Below, piece after piece: positions 46,020 to 55,758 of a stretch of 64,000 nucleotides of DNA. Source of the DNA: Photobacterium sp. DA100 (GTDB lineage Bacteria > Pseudomonadota > Gammaproteobacteria > Enterobacterales > Vibrionaceae); assembly GCF_029223585.1 (NCBI RefSeq), contig NZ_CP119424.1, positions 682,001 through 746,000 on the forward strand. The letters run 5' to 3'. A program made the translations under genes and the position numbers. Position 1 is the first letter of the stretch. Every line of letters starts with the position of its first letter. The notes below the pieces were generated by a model that was given only the letters and a program-made list of their open reading frames with translations, did no database searches and was not told where the DNA came from.

Positions 46020-46913
46020 TTGAAATTTAAAGTTTTATTATCATTAGCCGTAATTATTTCCCCTCTCAGCTTTGCCCAACAGTCTTTTTTTCCAATTTGG
46101 GGCGATGAAGCTGAAAAGTTAGGTTACACCTTGCCAAAGCCATATGGCTTTTCATTGTCTTACATGGATATGAGCAACCCTATCACGGTAAATAGTATTG
46201 CTCTAACCGGCCACCCTTTGCTAGAAGCGATTGACGTTGATGCCAATCACGCCGATTTTACAGGCTCGAACATTACCCTGCGCGGAGATGTGTGGGTTTT
46301 CCCGTTTATGAACCTCTACGGTATCCTCGGTTATACCCAGGGTACCAGTAAGGCCAAGATAAACTCTTTGAGCTGTGATGCATCATCCGTTTCAGGTCTT
46401 AACAAGCCGCTGTGCATGCTGCTTAATGCTGCCGGGGACAATCTTCCGGATAATGTCATGTTTGAGTTGGATATGGATGGTGGTACTTACGGTGTTGGTA
46501 CAACTCTGGCCGGTGGCATGGGTAACTGGTTTGCACTGGTAGACATGAACTACACCTACACCAAGATTGCGGCTATTGATGGCAACATCAAGACTTTTGT
46601 CGCGGCTCCGCGTGTCGGTCATCGCTGGGAATACGATGGTGGCCGTGAACTTCGTGTATTTGTCGGTGCGATGTATCAGGATGTTCAGCAAGAGTTGTCA
46701 GGTGACCTGAAGAGCTTAAACCTTCCAGATTTTCTCGACCCCATTATCGATAGCGCCCCTGACGCGGGGTTTGAAGTTAGCCAAAGCGCGGACGAAAAAT
46801 GGAATGGTATCGTAGGGTTTCAATATGCCTTCAATCGCGATTGGGACATTTTAATGGAAGCAGGGTTTGGACAGCGAGAGACGCTCTTCTTTGCCTTAGG
46901 TCGCCGATTCTAA
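46020..46913 (+). CDS. Outer-membrane barrel protein, first gene of patatin operon
   Basis: Predicted outer-membrane protein of 297 residues with a signal peptide cut after SFAQ or SFA. Strand-like segments (FTGSNITLRGDVWVFPFMNL, GTYGVGTTLAGGMGNWFALV) and the end ETLFFALGRRF point to a barrel. A pair of Cys lies in SLSCDASSVSGLNKPLC. The TTG start is imposed because the ATG 14 bases upstream runs into a stop after five codons; Shine-Dalgarno is weak (GAAGAAAA). The next gene begins 13 bases later. No family recognised with certainty. Likely works with the Omp85-like barrel, DUF4056-like and patatin products of the same operon. Confidence 0.7.
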   Translation: MKFKVLLSLAVIISPLSFAQQSFFPIWGDEAEKLGYTLPKPYGFSLSYMDMSNPITVNSIALTGHPLLEAIDVDANHADFTGSNITLRGDVWVFPFMNLYGILGYTQGTSKAKINSLSCDASSVSGLNKPLCMLLNAAGDNLPDNVMFELDMDGGTYGVGTTLAGGMGNWFALVDMNYTYTKIAAIDGNIKTFVAAPRVGHRWEYDGGRELRVFVGAMYQDVQQELSGDLKSLNLPDFLDPIIDSAPDAGFEVSQSADEKWNGIVGFQYAFNRDWDILMEAGFGQRETLFFALGRRF

Positions 46914-46926
46914 CAATTAATAAATA

Positions 46927-48114
46927 ATGAAAAAAATACTTCCTTTTGTTTGCTTGGTATTGTCTGGCACCAGTGCTGCAACGCAGACCGAGCAAGAGTC
47001 CGTCCAGCATGAGCCAGAGCTAACCGCGTACCAACGCTACCAGCAATGGCTTGATGGTATGTTGCTTGAACTAGGTGCCGATGGTGGTTTCAATCCTGAA
47101 AAGGGGATCGACTGGAGCGTGATGCCAGGGCCGTTTTATACGCCGGAGAAAAAATTCGGTATTGGCGTATCGGCGGTAGGTTTGTATATGCCAGATATGA
47201 AAGATACCACCACGCAACCAAGCTCTATCACTCTCAATGGCTTTGGTTCGATCAATGGTGCCTATGGCGTCGCGATACGCAACGCAAACTACCTAAAGAA
47301 CGACAAGTACCGCTTGTTTATCGATGCTGAACTAATGGACTCACCAGATATTTTTTACGGTATTGGTGTTGATGCCGGTATGAACAATGAGCGTGTCGAT
47401 TATGATCGCCGTACCTATTCTGGCTCAGTAACGGGTATGGTACGCGTCCTGCCATATACCTATCTTGGCATGGGCGTTGAACTGTCCCGTAATGAAGCGT
47501 CAAATGCTAAGCAGGAGCATCCGGATACACCTTGGGTTGGGGCCGGTGTTGCCAATTTTCCGGAAACCCAGCGTAATGTCGGCGGGATGATCAGCCTGAC
47601 TTACGATTCCCGTGACTTTGCTCTTAATGCGTCAAAAGGGCGGCTGATTCAACTTGAATACCACAATTTTAATACCGCATTGGGTTCAGATAATGATTTC
47701 GAGCGGATAAGCCTTAACTACAGTGATTACCACTCATTGTCGCTTATCCCTGGTGTCCTTGCATGGCAAGCCCGGGTGGAATCAAATTTCGGTGATGTGA
47801 GTTGGGACCAAATGGCGTTGCTTGGAGGAGCCGAGGCACTGCGTGGTTACGAGCAGGGCCACTACCGTGACCGGAATTTGTTTATTTCCCAAGCAGAGTA
47901 CCGTCAACCGCTGTCAGGCCGCCATGGTATGGTGTACTGGATAGGGGCGGGGACATTGGCCGAGGAATTTGATCAACTGGGCGAAGAGGACTGGCTTTAC
48001 TCCGTGGGGATAGGCTATCGCTTTGAAATCAAGCAGCGCGTCAATTTGCGCCTAGATATGGGCTTTGGTAATGACCAAAGCGGATTTTACTTTGCTATCA
48101 ACGAAGCGTTTTGA
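46927..48114 (+). CDS. Omp85/BamA-family barrel without POTRA domains
   Basis: Outer-membrane protein of 395 residues with signal peptide (cut near SAAT). The C-terminal ~300 residues look like the surface-antigen barrel of the Omp85 superfamily: GGMISLTYDSRDFALNASKG, ALLGGAEALRGYEQGHYRDR (the conserved loop 6 R-G-Y/F motif) and the end GFYFAINEAF. The N-terminal ~100 residues are too short for POTRA repeats and look unlike them. POTRA-less members are known but their function is unclear. Two genes downstream, a patatin lipoprotein is encoded; patatin and Omp85 barrel are fused in PlpD/FplA-type autotransporters, so a functional link is likely. Confidence 0.8.
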   Translation: MKKILPFVCLVLSGTSAATQTEQESVQHEPELTAYQRYQQWLDGMLLELGADGGFNPEKGIDWSVMPGPFYTPEKKFGIGVSAVGLYMPDMKDTTTQPSSITLNGFGSINGAYGVAIRNANYLKNDKYRLFIDAELMDSPDIFYGIGVDAGMNNERVDYDRRTYSGSVTGMVRVLPYTYLGMGVELSRNEASNAKQEHPDTPWVGAGVANFPETQRNVGGMISLTYDSRDFALNASKGRLIQLEYHNFNTALGSDNDFERISLNYSDYHSLSLIPGVLAWQARVESNFGDVSWDQMALLGGAEALRGYEQGHYRDRNLFISQAEYRQPLSGRHGMVYWIGAGTLAEEFDQLGEEDWLYSVGIGYRFEIKQRVNLRLDMGFGNDQSGFYFAINEAF

Positions 48115-48119
48115 CAACA

Positions 48120-49379
48120 ATGAGCTGTTCACCTTTTCGCCCTTTTTTTGCTACCGCTCTACTTTCATTACTGGTTGGATGTTCATCCAATACGTGGCAA
48201 ACCTATGCAGTGCCAAGCAATGCTGAAGTGACCGAGATGCTAATAGAAGGCAAGTCGACAAGCCAGCCATGGCAATTGCAAGAAGCCCGTTACCCGCAGT
48301 TAACCGTGCCTCAAAACGTACGTCCGTGCTGTGCCTTCGGCGATATGCAGAAGGTAAAGCTTGGTTTGGTTTCGGTGCCTTTTTTTCGCCTAAATAACGT
48401 GGTAGGGCTTAGCGATATCGGCCCACATAAATTTGCCAGTGGGATTTATTACTACACGTCAGCTTCCTCTTCGGTATTGGATCATGGTGGTAGTGAAAAT
48501 AACGGCATTGTGTACACCCAACAAGGCGGCTTTATAGATCTTGCCCATGTACGCGATACTGCAGATGACACCATTGGTTTATTCTTCGAAATTTTGGCTA
48601 ATTTGGGACAAGCCCACCGCATAGACTTACCTGCCGAGCTTGGACCTCGCTATATTGAAATGAGGGCTTTCGATGTATCAGCGCTGACTGATAAGCAGCA
48701 GTGGTCAGTAGCTGCACATTTGGCCGCCCGATTGGCATACTTTAAAGCGGAATCTCATGAAATTGCCCAGTGGCATGGCTATACCAGTTTTTCTGGTTGG
48801 CCAGAAACCATTTCTGCCTATTCGCTTGAAGATCTGTACTCCAATATGCTGGGTGCAAAGATTGTACTTAACTTGATCCAACATCGTAACGTGTTGAGTG
48901 AACAGGAATACAATCAGAATGTAAGCTTATGGCTGAACGCAAGCTTGCAGGAACTAGGTATAGTCGATAAGGCGCAGGCAAAACAGGTTCTCGCTGCTGT
49001 CGATGGCAAATGGTGGAGCTCGAAAGAGTCTATTCCAAACAAATATATGGTGTTGAAGCGCCATTATGAGCTGGGTGATCAGCAAACCCCTTATTTACTA
49101 ACGCCAGAGTTATTGGGGGATCAGTTTGAGCACCTTGCTCCAGTGGCGAAAACGTCTGCAATAGCGCTTTCATTGCCAGCCTATGCAGAATCGCTAGAGC
49201 TGGATAATATCGCCACGTTAGTACTTGAAATCATGCCTCGTTATGCTGCGACATTTAGCCATATTCCTGAGCAGTTGTGGTCTGAGCGTATTGTTCACAC
49301 CGAGTTCCCAGTGATTGCTAGATATGCCAAGCAACAGGACAGCAAAGAAATGGAAGCAATAGGAGTTGGCAATGAATAA
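48120..49379 (+). CDS. DUF4056-like lipoprotein
   Basis: Lipoprotein of 419 residues from ATG 48120 (a TTG nine bases earlier is in frame). Lipobox LLVGC gives lipidation at Cys21 with Ser next, favouring the outer membrane. The segment VRPCCAFGDMQKVKLGLVSV and the later IVYTQQGGFIDLAHVRDTAD and YFKAESHEIAQWHGYTSFSG resemble DUF4056 proteins. The HVRD and ESHEIAQWHG motifs, with repeated His, Asp and Glu, look like a metal or catalytic centre, but no activity is known to me. It lies five bases after the Omp85-like gene and overlaps the patatin gene by eight bases, so the products are probably made in step. Confidence 0.7.
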   Translation: MSCSPFRPFFATALLSLLVGCSSNTWQTYAVPSNAEVTEMLIEGKSTSQPWQLQEARYPQLTVPQNVRPCCAFGDMQKVKLGLVSVPFFRLNNVVGLSDIGPHKFASGIYYYTSASSSVLDHGGSENNGIVYTQQGGFIDLAHVRDTADDTIGLFFEILANLGQAHRIDLPAELGPRYIEMRAFDVSALTDKQQWSVAAHLAARLAYFKAESHEIAQWHGYTSFSGWPETISAYSLEDLYSNMLGAKIVLNLIQHRNVLSEQEYNQNVSLWLNASLQELGIVDKAQAKQVLAAVDGKWWSSKESIPNKYMVLKRHYELGDQQTPYLLTPELLGDQFEHLAPVAKTSAIALSLPAYAESLELDNIATLVLEIMPRYAATFSHIPEQLWSERIVHTEFPVIARYAKQQDSKEMEAIGVGNE

Positions 49380-50328
49380 CACCGCGTTTAAAAAAGTAGT
49401 CCGTCACTTTATTTCTCTGTTGCTGTTGACTGGCTTATACGGGTGCTCAACTGTCAATAAATACGATGACCTTACGGCTGTCGATATTAACATGGTGTCA
49501 ACGGCAGAGGCGATGCCACAAGTTATGCACGGGCGATCTTCAAAAGACGATAAGCCTAAGCTGGCTATTGCGTTCGGCGGCGGTGCGTCTCGCGGCATGA
49601 TGCACCTGGGGGTGATGAAGGCCTTGGAAGAAGCCGGAATCAAAGCTGATATTGTCACCGGCACATCGGTGGGCTCGATCGCTGCTGCCCTATATAGCAG
49701 TCACGAATACCCTGATGTTGAACGTAAGATGTTTGAGTTTGCCGAGCATGAGATTGTTGATATCAATCTCTCTCGCAAGGGGCTGATAAAAGGCAAAGCC
49801 TTGGCAAGATGGGTGAACAAGCATACCGGGTATAAAGATATCAGCGATTTGCCTGTCACAACCGGTATTGTTGCTACCAACTTGACCCAGCAGAAGGCTG
49901 TAATGTTCACTGCAGGAGATATTGGTGAAGCCGTGCAAACTTCATCAAGTGTACCTGGGGTGTTTGTGCCAATTTATCACAATGAAGATATCCTGGTGGA
50001 TGGGGGAGTGCTGTCACTGGTGCCAGTCTATGCAGCTCGCCAACTTGGGGCGGATATTGTGATTGCTGTTGATGTGTTCTGTAGCTTGCCACCACCTCTC
50101 AAGTACACTGCTGTTGATACTATGGCGAACACCTTCTGGATCCAAAGCTGCATAGCCACCAAAGAAGAAATTGATAGTGCAGAGATAGTGCTGGCGCCAG
50201 TATCACCCGACCCGAGTTTAGTAAATTTTGGTGGTTCAGTAGAACGCACCGCCGCGATGAATGTTGGTTACCAAGCCATGAAACAGGCATTGCCAGAACT
50301 CAAGGCTTATCTGGGGCAAGGGGATTAG
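49372..50328 (+). CDS. Patatin-like phospholipase, lipoprotein
   Basis: Predicted lipid acyl hydrolase, 318 residues from ATG 49372, which follows AGGAG by six bases. Signal with lipobox LYGC, Cys25 lipidated. Patatin domain from ~55: oxyanion loop FGGGASRGMMHLG, nucleophile elbow GTSVGS with S99, and DGGVLS with D210, which form the Ser-Asp dyad. The product would act on phospholipid in the periplasm or at the surface. Its operon holds an Omp85-like barrel and a DUF4056-like lipoprotein. It resembles RssA-like patatins by size, but these are cytoplasmic, whereas this one carries a lipoprotein signal. Confidence 0.9.
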   Translation: MNNTAFKKVVRHFISLLLLTGLYGCSTVNKYDDLTAVDINMVSTAEAMPQVMHGRSSKDDKPKLAIAFGGGASRGMMHLGVMKALEEAGIKADIVTGTSVGSIAAALYSSHEYPDVERKMFEFAEHEIVDINLSRKGLIKGKALARWVNKHTGYKDISDLPVTTGIVATNLTQQKAVMFTAGDIGEAVQTSSSVPGVFVPIYHNEDILVDGGVLSLVPVYAARQLGADIVIAVDVFCSLPPPLKYTAVDTMANTFWIQSCIATKEEIDSAEIVLAPVSPDPSLVNFGGSVERTAAMNVGYQAMKQALPELKAYLGQGD

Positions 50329-50361
50329 ATTGCCGCGGTTGCAAACCGAGCATAAAGATTA

Positions 50362-50391
50362 AAAACGACGAGGCAATGGCCTCGTCGTTTT
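50362..50391 (+). terminator. Terminator of the patatin operon
   Basis: Perfect 13-bp stem AAAACGACGAGGC / GCCTCGTCGTTTT with AATG loop, 33 bases after the patatin stop. Confidence 0.9.
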
Positions 50392-50570
50392 GATCTGTGG
50401 TTCGGGTTTAGGAATGAATATGGCTAAACACGCGTACAGTTGGTTGATGCCTTTAGAATAATTAATATAAATCAAATTGATACTTTGGAATTAATGTCAC
50501 AATAAGCGGCTGCGAGAAGCGATAGTTTGCTCGCCTGAGTGTTTTTATTAGAACCGGTAAAAAACAATAA

Positions 50571-52163
50571 GTGACAGAAATGAAAGCGGAAAACACACAT
50601 TTTCAGAATATTTCGCAGCCAGGGCAGGAAGTCGAATATTCATCCTCTTGGAATCTGATCTCAACGACGGATCCCACTAGCACCATTACTTATGCTAATA
50701 CCAGCTTTTGTGACGTCGCCGGTTATAGCAACCAGGAATTAGTTGATAACCCGCATAATATAGTAAGGCATGCGGATATGCCCAAAGCGGCATTTGCGCA
50801 GCTTTGGCAATATGTCAAAGCAGGCAAAAGCTGGATGGGATTGGTGAAGAACAAGTGCAAGAACGGAAATTACTACTGGGTCTCTGCGTTCGTTACGCCA
50901 ATCGTCAACAGCGAAGGGCAGGTGATTGAGTACCAGTCTGTACGCAGTCGGCCAAGTAAAGAAGAGATAAAGCGCGCAGAGGGCACTTATAAAGCCATCA
51001 ACGAGGGCAAGCGTGGTAGCAGCGGCTTTCGCCTGAGATACGGGGCGCTACTGAATGTACTGCTCGTTATTACAGGGCTACTCAGTACATTTCAGGCCGT
51101 AACTAGCTATTCAGTTATTTCGATACTCACAAGTGCCGCACTGCTGCTAGGTCTAATGGTTAACCTGTATGCGCAACAACGCTTGTCTGCGGTTACTGCG
51201 CTGGCCCGTGAAGCGTATGACAATTCACTGATGGAGCCGATCTATACCGGAAAGTATGACGATTATTCTGGGATAGAGTTGGCGCTGAGGATGCGGCGGG
51301 CCGAGGTGCGAGCCATTGTCGGGCGAGCCAGTGAAACGTCAGCGGATATCCTGCTGTCGGCCGAGGATGAATTTGCTCACACGCAGCAAATCAAAACTAA
51401 TTTACAAGAGCAGACACTTGCAACAGAGCAAGTTGGGGTGGCGATAGATCAAATGGCCTCAACCGTGAGAGAGGTGGCGGAAAATGCATCGAATGCGTCT
51501 GAAATGACGGTGAAGGCGCAGCAAGTCGCCAATAGCGGGCTAGTGCGGGTAGAGGAAACCATTACGTCGGTTAATGCTTTGCACAATGAGCTGGATGACT
51601 CAAAAAGGGTGATTAATGCATTGTCAGAAAGCAGCCGCCAAATCGAGGGTATTCTCGATGTGATTGGGACTATTGCTGACCAAACTAATCTTCTGGCCCT
51701 CAATGCAGCAATAGAAGCCGCTCGTGCCGGAGAGGCGGGAAGAGGCTTTGCTGTGGTTGCCGATGAAGTCCGTTCATTGGCACAGAAAACCCAATCATCG
51801 ACCGGTGAAATCCACCAGATGATCACCCAGCTTCAGGATATTGCCGGCCAGGCAGTCGCCGCTGTAGAACGCGGTGGCGAACAGTCGGAACATTGCCGTC
51901 AACAAGCCCTGGCAATGGGGGAACAGTTGAAGGAAATCAACCATGTCCTGGATGTTGTAACGGATAGCAGCCATCAAATCGCCGCGGCGGTTGAGCAACA
52001 AGCGGGGGTGAGTGCCGATATCTCTGAGCATATCCAGAAGATAAATCTATTAGGCAATGAAACAGAGAAAACCAGTGATATTTCGGTGGAAAGTACCCGG
52101 ATGCTGGTGGAGCGCTTGGAAGGTCTAGAGCGGTTGATGAATCAGTTCCAGCGTCGCCATTAA
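50571..52163 (+). CDS. Methyl-accepting chemotaxis protein, Aer-like with PAS domain
   Basis: Chemoreceptor of 530 residues. The N-terminal PAS domain (~25-135) has [20 protein letters not shown] and [15 protein letters not shown], as in Aer redox sensors, so it probably senses through FAD or another cofactor in the cytoplasm. A short hydrophobic hairpin (~162-205) follows, with no periplasmic domain. The signalling domain has the conserved hairpin tip [35 protein letters not shown] (two quoted pieces: [19 protein letters not shown] and [15 protein letters not shown]). GTG 50571 is used; ATG 50580 is also possible. No CheW-binding C-terminal pentapeptide is evident. Confidence 0.9.
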   Translation: MTEMKAENTHFQNISQPGQEVEYSSSWNLISTTDPTSTITYANTSFCDVAGYSNQELVDNPHNIVRHADMPKAAFAQLWQYVKAGKSWMGLVKNKCKNGNYYWVSAFVTPIVNSEGQVIEYQSVRSRPSKEEIKRAEGTYKAINEGKRGSSGFRLRYGALLNVLLVITGLLSTFQAVTSYSVISILTSAALLLGLMVNLYAQQRLSAVTALAREAYDNSLMEPIYTGKYDDYSGIELALRMRRAEVRAIVGRASETSADILLSAEDEFAHTQQIKTNLQEQTLATEQVGVAIDQMASTVREVAENASNASEMTVKAQQVANSGLVRVEETITSVNALHNELDDSKRVINALSESSRQIEGILDVIGTIADQTNLLALNAAIEAARAGEAGRGFAVVADEVRSLAQKTQSSTGEIHQMITQLQDIAGQAVAAVERGGEQSEHCRQQALAMGEQLKEINHVLDVVTDSSHQIAAAVEQQAGVSADISEHIQKINLLGNETEKTSDISVESTRMLVERLEGLERLMNQFQRRH

Positions 52164-52195
52164 TCAGAATGAAACCTAACGGATTACCGGTGTAA

Positions 52196-52229
52196 AAAAG
52201 CCCACAACATGCAAATGTTGTGGGCTTTT
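52196..52229. terminator. Bidirectional terminator
   Basis: 15-bp stem AAAAGCCCACAACAT / ATGTTGTGGGCTTTT with GCAA loop, between the + chemoreceptor and the convergent - ATPase gene. Confidence 0.9.
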
Positions 52230-52245
52230 GATTATGTAGAATGAA

Positions 52246-53895
52246 TTATTTGAATTCAGCTTTGCGCATACGGTTCAGTACAGCCATGACTTCAATCACT
52301 CGCGGCTTGGCGATATCACCGTAGTTCGGCATGGTACGGAACCACTCATCACTCGCCAGCATCTGGCTGAAGGCTTTACTTGGTGATTTTTCCCAGCCCT
52401 TGCCCTGTGCAATCTGGAACCATAACCAACCGATAGCATGCAGTTGGCTCGAGTCGGCGACTTGCTCCAGTGCTTGAAGATCAATGAATTCACGGCCGAA
52501 GCGCATAGACGTCTTGTCTTTGACCTGGATACGGAACTTGCCGTCTTCCAGCTGTGCTTTTAGGCCGGCACGGTTGAGCTTACGCGTACGCGGACGGGCG
52601 ATTTCACTACTTCCCTCCAGCTGGCGGCGGGTAGGGTGAGACGCGACCACCTCTTTCGCTTTCTCGGTCACATCCAGTGCCTGATAGTTGTGCATCTGGA
52701 TAACTGTATCGGCGACGTCCAGGTAGTCACCTGAGCCTCCCATTACCAGCAATACCGATACGTCCAGCTGGTCTCTTAGCAATGAAATACGATCGACAAG
52801 CGGGGTGATGGGTTCGTCGTCCTTGGCAATTAGGGCCTGCATACGCTCATCACGGATCATGAAGTTTGACGCAGAGGTGTCTTCATCAATCAGTAGGGCG
52901 TTAGAGCCGGCTTCGATAGACTCTTGTAGCCATGAGGCCTGGGAAGTGGAACCTGATGCATTCTGGGTAGAGAACATGCTGGTGTCCTTGCCCATTGGTA
53001 GGTTGCTGATGTATGGCGTTAGATCGACGTTGTGTACACAGCGGCCGTCTTCTGCACGGATCTTCGACGCTGATTCATCAGTAACAATGTACTCTCGGCC
53101 ATCACCAGGAATATGGTCATAGACCGAGTTCTCGATGGCATTTAGCAAGGTTGATTTACCGTGGAAGCCGCCACCGACAATCATGGTAATACCTTTAGGG
53201 ACACCCATACCGCGAATCTTGCCGCGGTGAGGTGCTTCCAGTTCAACCGCAAGGCTCTCTGGGCTGACAAACGGAAGGGCGTCAGCCATCGGCAGGTCAC
53301 TGTTACCGGCCAGACGAGGAAGGATACTGTCGTCTGCAACAAATGCCATTAAGCCTTTATCCGCAAGCTGCTTGCGCAGTGCCACCTGATCTTCGACGGT
53401 TTCACAATGACGCTTTAGCTCGTCCATCGGCAATTCACGGGCGATCGTGGCGCGACGGATGATCTTTGGCATGGTGAACGTCAGTAGGTTTGCCGTTTTC
53501 TTGGCAATGATTGTACGGCCGTCTGATGGCAAATCTACGCGAAAGCGCAATTCAAGTGCGTCATCGTCAAAGACAACGGCGGTGCGGTCTAGAACGGCTT
53601 GTCCCGGGCGGTCGATTTGAATCTCGTTGATCTGCTGGGCCAGTTCAGCGAAATGGCGGGCAATGAAGTCACGAGCTGCACGCTGGTAGTCAGGGGACTG
53701 CTCTTTTAGCCATTCAAGATCGGTCAATGACCACTTGCGGCGTGCACGCACACGTGACGCTGGCGCAAAAGGGTCTGATTGAGTGATATCAATGAAGAAA
53801 TCGAAGTCAACGAAATGGTATTCACCGCGCAAGCTGGAGTAGCTGCGGTAATTATGACGGTCAATTTTATGTAGTTTTGCTTCGAGTAATTGCAT
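52246..53895 (-). CDS. ABC-class ATPase (PF09818-type)
   Basis: Soluble protein of 549 residues of the predicted ABC-class ATPase family, not a transporter part. Walker A reads GGGFHGKSTLLNAIE (about residues 252-266), a QNASGSTSQASWLQESIEAG segment acts as signature-like helix, and NALLIDEDTSASNFMIRD is Walker B. N- and C-terminal parts (YHFVDFDFFIDITQSDPFAP, SQLHAIGWLWFQIAQ) are typical of the family. Members are widespread in bacteria and plants; one eukaryotic member (MRB1590) binds RNA, but the bacterial role is unknown. Single gene, GAGG before its ATG. Confidence 0.85.
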   Translation of the reverse strand: MQLLEAKLHKIDRHNYRSYSSLRGEYHFVDFDFFIDITQSDPFAPASRVRARRKWSLTDLEWLKEQSPDYQRAARDFIARHFAELAQQINEIQIDRPGQAVLDRTAVVFDDDALELRFRVDLPSDGRTIIAKKTANLLTFTMPKIIRRATIARELPMDELKRHCETVEDQVALRKQLADKGLMAFVADDSILPRLAGNSDLPMADALPFVSPESLAVELEAPHRGKIRGMGVPKGITMIVGGGFHGKSTLLNAIENSVYDHIPGDGREYIVTDESASKIRAEDGRCVHNVDLTPYISNLPMGKDTSMFSTQNASGSTSQASWLQESIEAGSNALLIDEDTSASNFMIRDERMQALIAKDDEPITPLVDRISLLRDQLDVSVLLVMGGSGDYLDVADTVIQMHNYQALDVTEKAKEVVASHPTRRQLEGSSEIARPRTRKLNRAGLKAQLEDGKFRIQVKDKTSMRFGREFIDLQALEQVADSSQLHAIGWLWFQIAQGKGWEKSPSKAFSQMLASDEWFRTMPNYGDIAKPRVIEVMAVLNRMRKAEFK

Positions 53896-54098
53896 GTCGC
53901 CTCGATACCTTCGTTAGAAATTCCGGGGGCAGGATTCTACACTAAACGCCTTGAATAAGCATACAAACTTTACTAATAGCTGCATTTTTTCTTAAAGCCA
54001 ACACCCGAATGGGACCTAGACCTCTACCTTGGTCTAATTGAGCAATGGGTGGGAATGGCATTTAATCAGAGTGTAGATGATGAAAAAGGGAGTACACC

Positions 54099-54338
54099 AT
54101 GCTGCAGTTATCAATGACCGTTGCCGAGTACCTGTTGATTCTGGCTGGGCTAGCCATGGTAGGAAACGGGATTATTTTGTATGGCCGTCGGACAAGCGAC
54201 TGGACTGGTGTTTTGAAGATGTTTTATAACCGTATTGGCATGTCCGTCGAAGAGTTCAAATGGTATCGGTTGGGCGTGGCCTCTCTCGTGTTGGGTGTGA
54301 TTGTCAGAATAGTGAGTCTGATTATTTGGCCGTTATAG
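54099..54338 (+). CDS. Small inner-membrane protein, two helices
   Basis: Predicted 79-residue protein with two membrane helices (EYLLILAGLAMVGNGIILYG, about residues 10-29, and LGVASLVLGVIVRIVSLIIW, about 58-77) and a basic amphipathic loop between them (RRTSDWTGVLKMFYNRIGMS). The start follows GGGAG by six bases. No family recognised. It stands alone between the divergent ATPase and the convergent sensor-kinase genes. Confidence 0.75.
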   Translation: MLQLSMTVAEYLLILAGLAMVGNGIILYGRRTSDWTGVLKMFYNRIGMSVEEFKWYRLGVASLVLGVIVRIVSLIIWPL

Positions 54339-54420
54339 CCATAATAACCACTAGAACCATTGATAAATAGCGGCGAGCGCTTGCTCGCCTAATGGTCTTT
54401 TGTCGTGAGAATTGGCTTTG

Positions 54421-55758
54421 TCATTTTCTTGGTTTGGGCAGCGTTATCGATGCTTTCAACCCGCCAAGCTGACTCCGGCAAAGGGTAAGCTCACCACGAT
54501 AGCTATGGGCTAACTCGGTGACAATATTCAATCCCAGACCTGTTCCGGGCGTGGTTTCATCGAGCCTGACGCCTCGTTTGATTGCGCTTTGATAAGCATC
54601 ATCGTCAATCCCGGGGCCATCATCTTCAATAACCAGCAATACAGACTCCGAAGTTTGCTCTGGCTGGTGGACCCTTATCAAGCTATTGGCCCATTTGTAG
54701 CTGTTCTCAATCAGGTTACCCAAGATCTCGTCGAGATCTCGCTTTTCGATTGCGACCTGCAAATCACTGTCCAGCTCGTTAACGAGCACAACGCCCCTGT
54801 GTGCATATACCTTGTCCATCGCCATGGAGATAGCATCAACTCGGCTTGAAGGGGCAGTTTTAGCTGACAGGATGTTACTTGCCCCTGCCATTCGTGCCCG
54901 GCCGAGGTGGTAGTCGATGTGCTGCTGGAGCTGCTGCAGCGACGGTTCAAGTTTTGAACGCTCCTGAACATTGAGGTGGGCGACCTCATTATTGAGTACA
55001 GCGATCGGTGTCTTCAGGGCGTGCGAGAGGTTGCCCGCGTGATTTCGCGCCCGTTCTAGCAACTCTTGGTAATGAAATAGCAGGGCATTCAAATCATCGA
55101 CAACAGGTCGGATCTCGGCGAGATAGATGCCACTCAATTCCGAGGCTTCCCCTTCACGGACTTGTTTCAAGCTTTTTTGCAAGCGCCGCAGTGGCCAGAG
55201 TGACCAACTTACCTGCAGCCAGATTAAGCACAGGATACCGCCTGCCATGACAAGTAAAATAAGCCACAAGCCGCCGGTGAGTTGGTTGAGGGTTTTCAGC
55301 AATCTTTCTTGGTTGATTGCAACCGTCAAGGTGACAGGCTCATCCAGTTCGGGCAGAAGAATATTTCGGGTCAAGACAATTAGCGATTGCTTGTTGGGGC
55401 CAGCATAACCTGATTCCTCATCACCGGTGATACGGGTATCCCACAATGAGCGAGAACGTAATTCGTTATCGGCAACATTCAAAGTCCAGTACAGACCGCT
55501 ATAAGGTTGCTGGAAGCGAGGGTTAGACAGGGCTCTTGGGGGGATCAAATTCCCTTTGTTGTCGACATCTATCTGTGCGGTTAATTCGTCAAGATAGATA
55601 TAAAGCTGGTGTTTTTCCTGATCAACCAGGTAAGTTTTGATGAACGAGGGCATCAGGTAACCAGCGGCAAGGGTAATACCTAATAGCCACACAGCCGCGG
55701 CAATAAGCAAGCGGCTGCGTAAGCTTGGTAAAGAGGTGTGTGGGGCTCTAATCGGCAT
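54421..55758 (-). CDS. Sensor histidine kinase, PhoQ/CarS-like
   Basis: Inner-membrane sensor, 445 residues. Helices at about 14-36 and 163-186 enclose a ~125-residue periplasmic domain (with acidic patches DEESGYAG and LPELDEPVT). A HAMP-like region and the H-box NLSHALKTPIAVLNNE with H246 follow, then N-, G1- and G2-boxes (NLIENSYKWAN, VIEDDGPGIDDDA, GTGLGLNI). The order kinase after regulator after PepSY gene and the sequence pattern recall Vibrio CarRS/VprAB or PhoPQ, which govern lipid A modification and divalent-cation or peptide responses. The gene overlaps the regulator gene by 11 bases. Stimulus unknown. Confidence 0.88.
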   Translation of the reverse strand: MPIRAPHTSLPSLRSRLLIAAAVWLLGITLAAGYLMPSFIKTYLVDQEKHQLYIYLDELTAQIDVDNKGNLIPPRALSNPRFQQPYSGLYWTLNVADNELRSRSLWDTRITGDEESGYAGPNKQSLIVLTRNILLPELDEPVTLTVAINQERLLKTLNQLTGGLWLILLVMAGGILCLIWLQVSWSLWPLRRLQKSLKQVREGEASELSGIYLAEIRPVVDDLNALLFHYQELLERARNHAGNLSHALKTPIAVLNNEVAHLNVQERSKLEPSLQQLQQHIDYHLGRARMAGASNILSAKTAPSSRVDAISMAMDKVYAHRGVVLVNELDSDLQVAIEKRDLDEILGNLIENSYKWANSLIRVHQPEQTSESVLLVIEDDGPGIDDDAYQSAIKRGVRLDETTPGTGLGLNIVTELAHSYRGELTLCRSQLGGLKASITLPKPRK

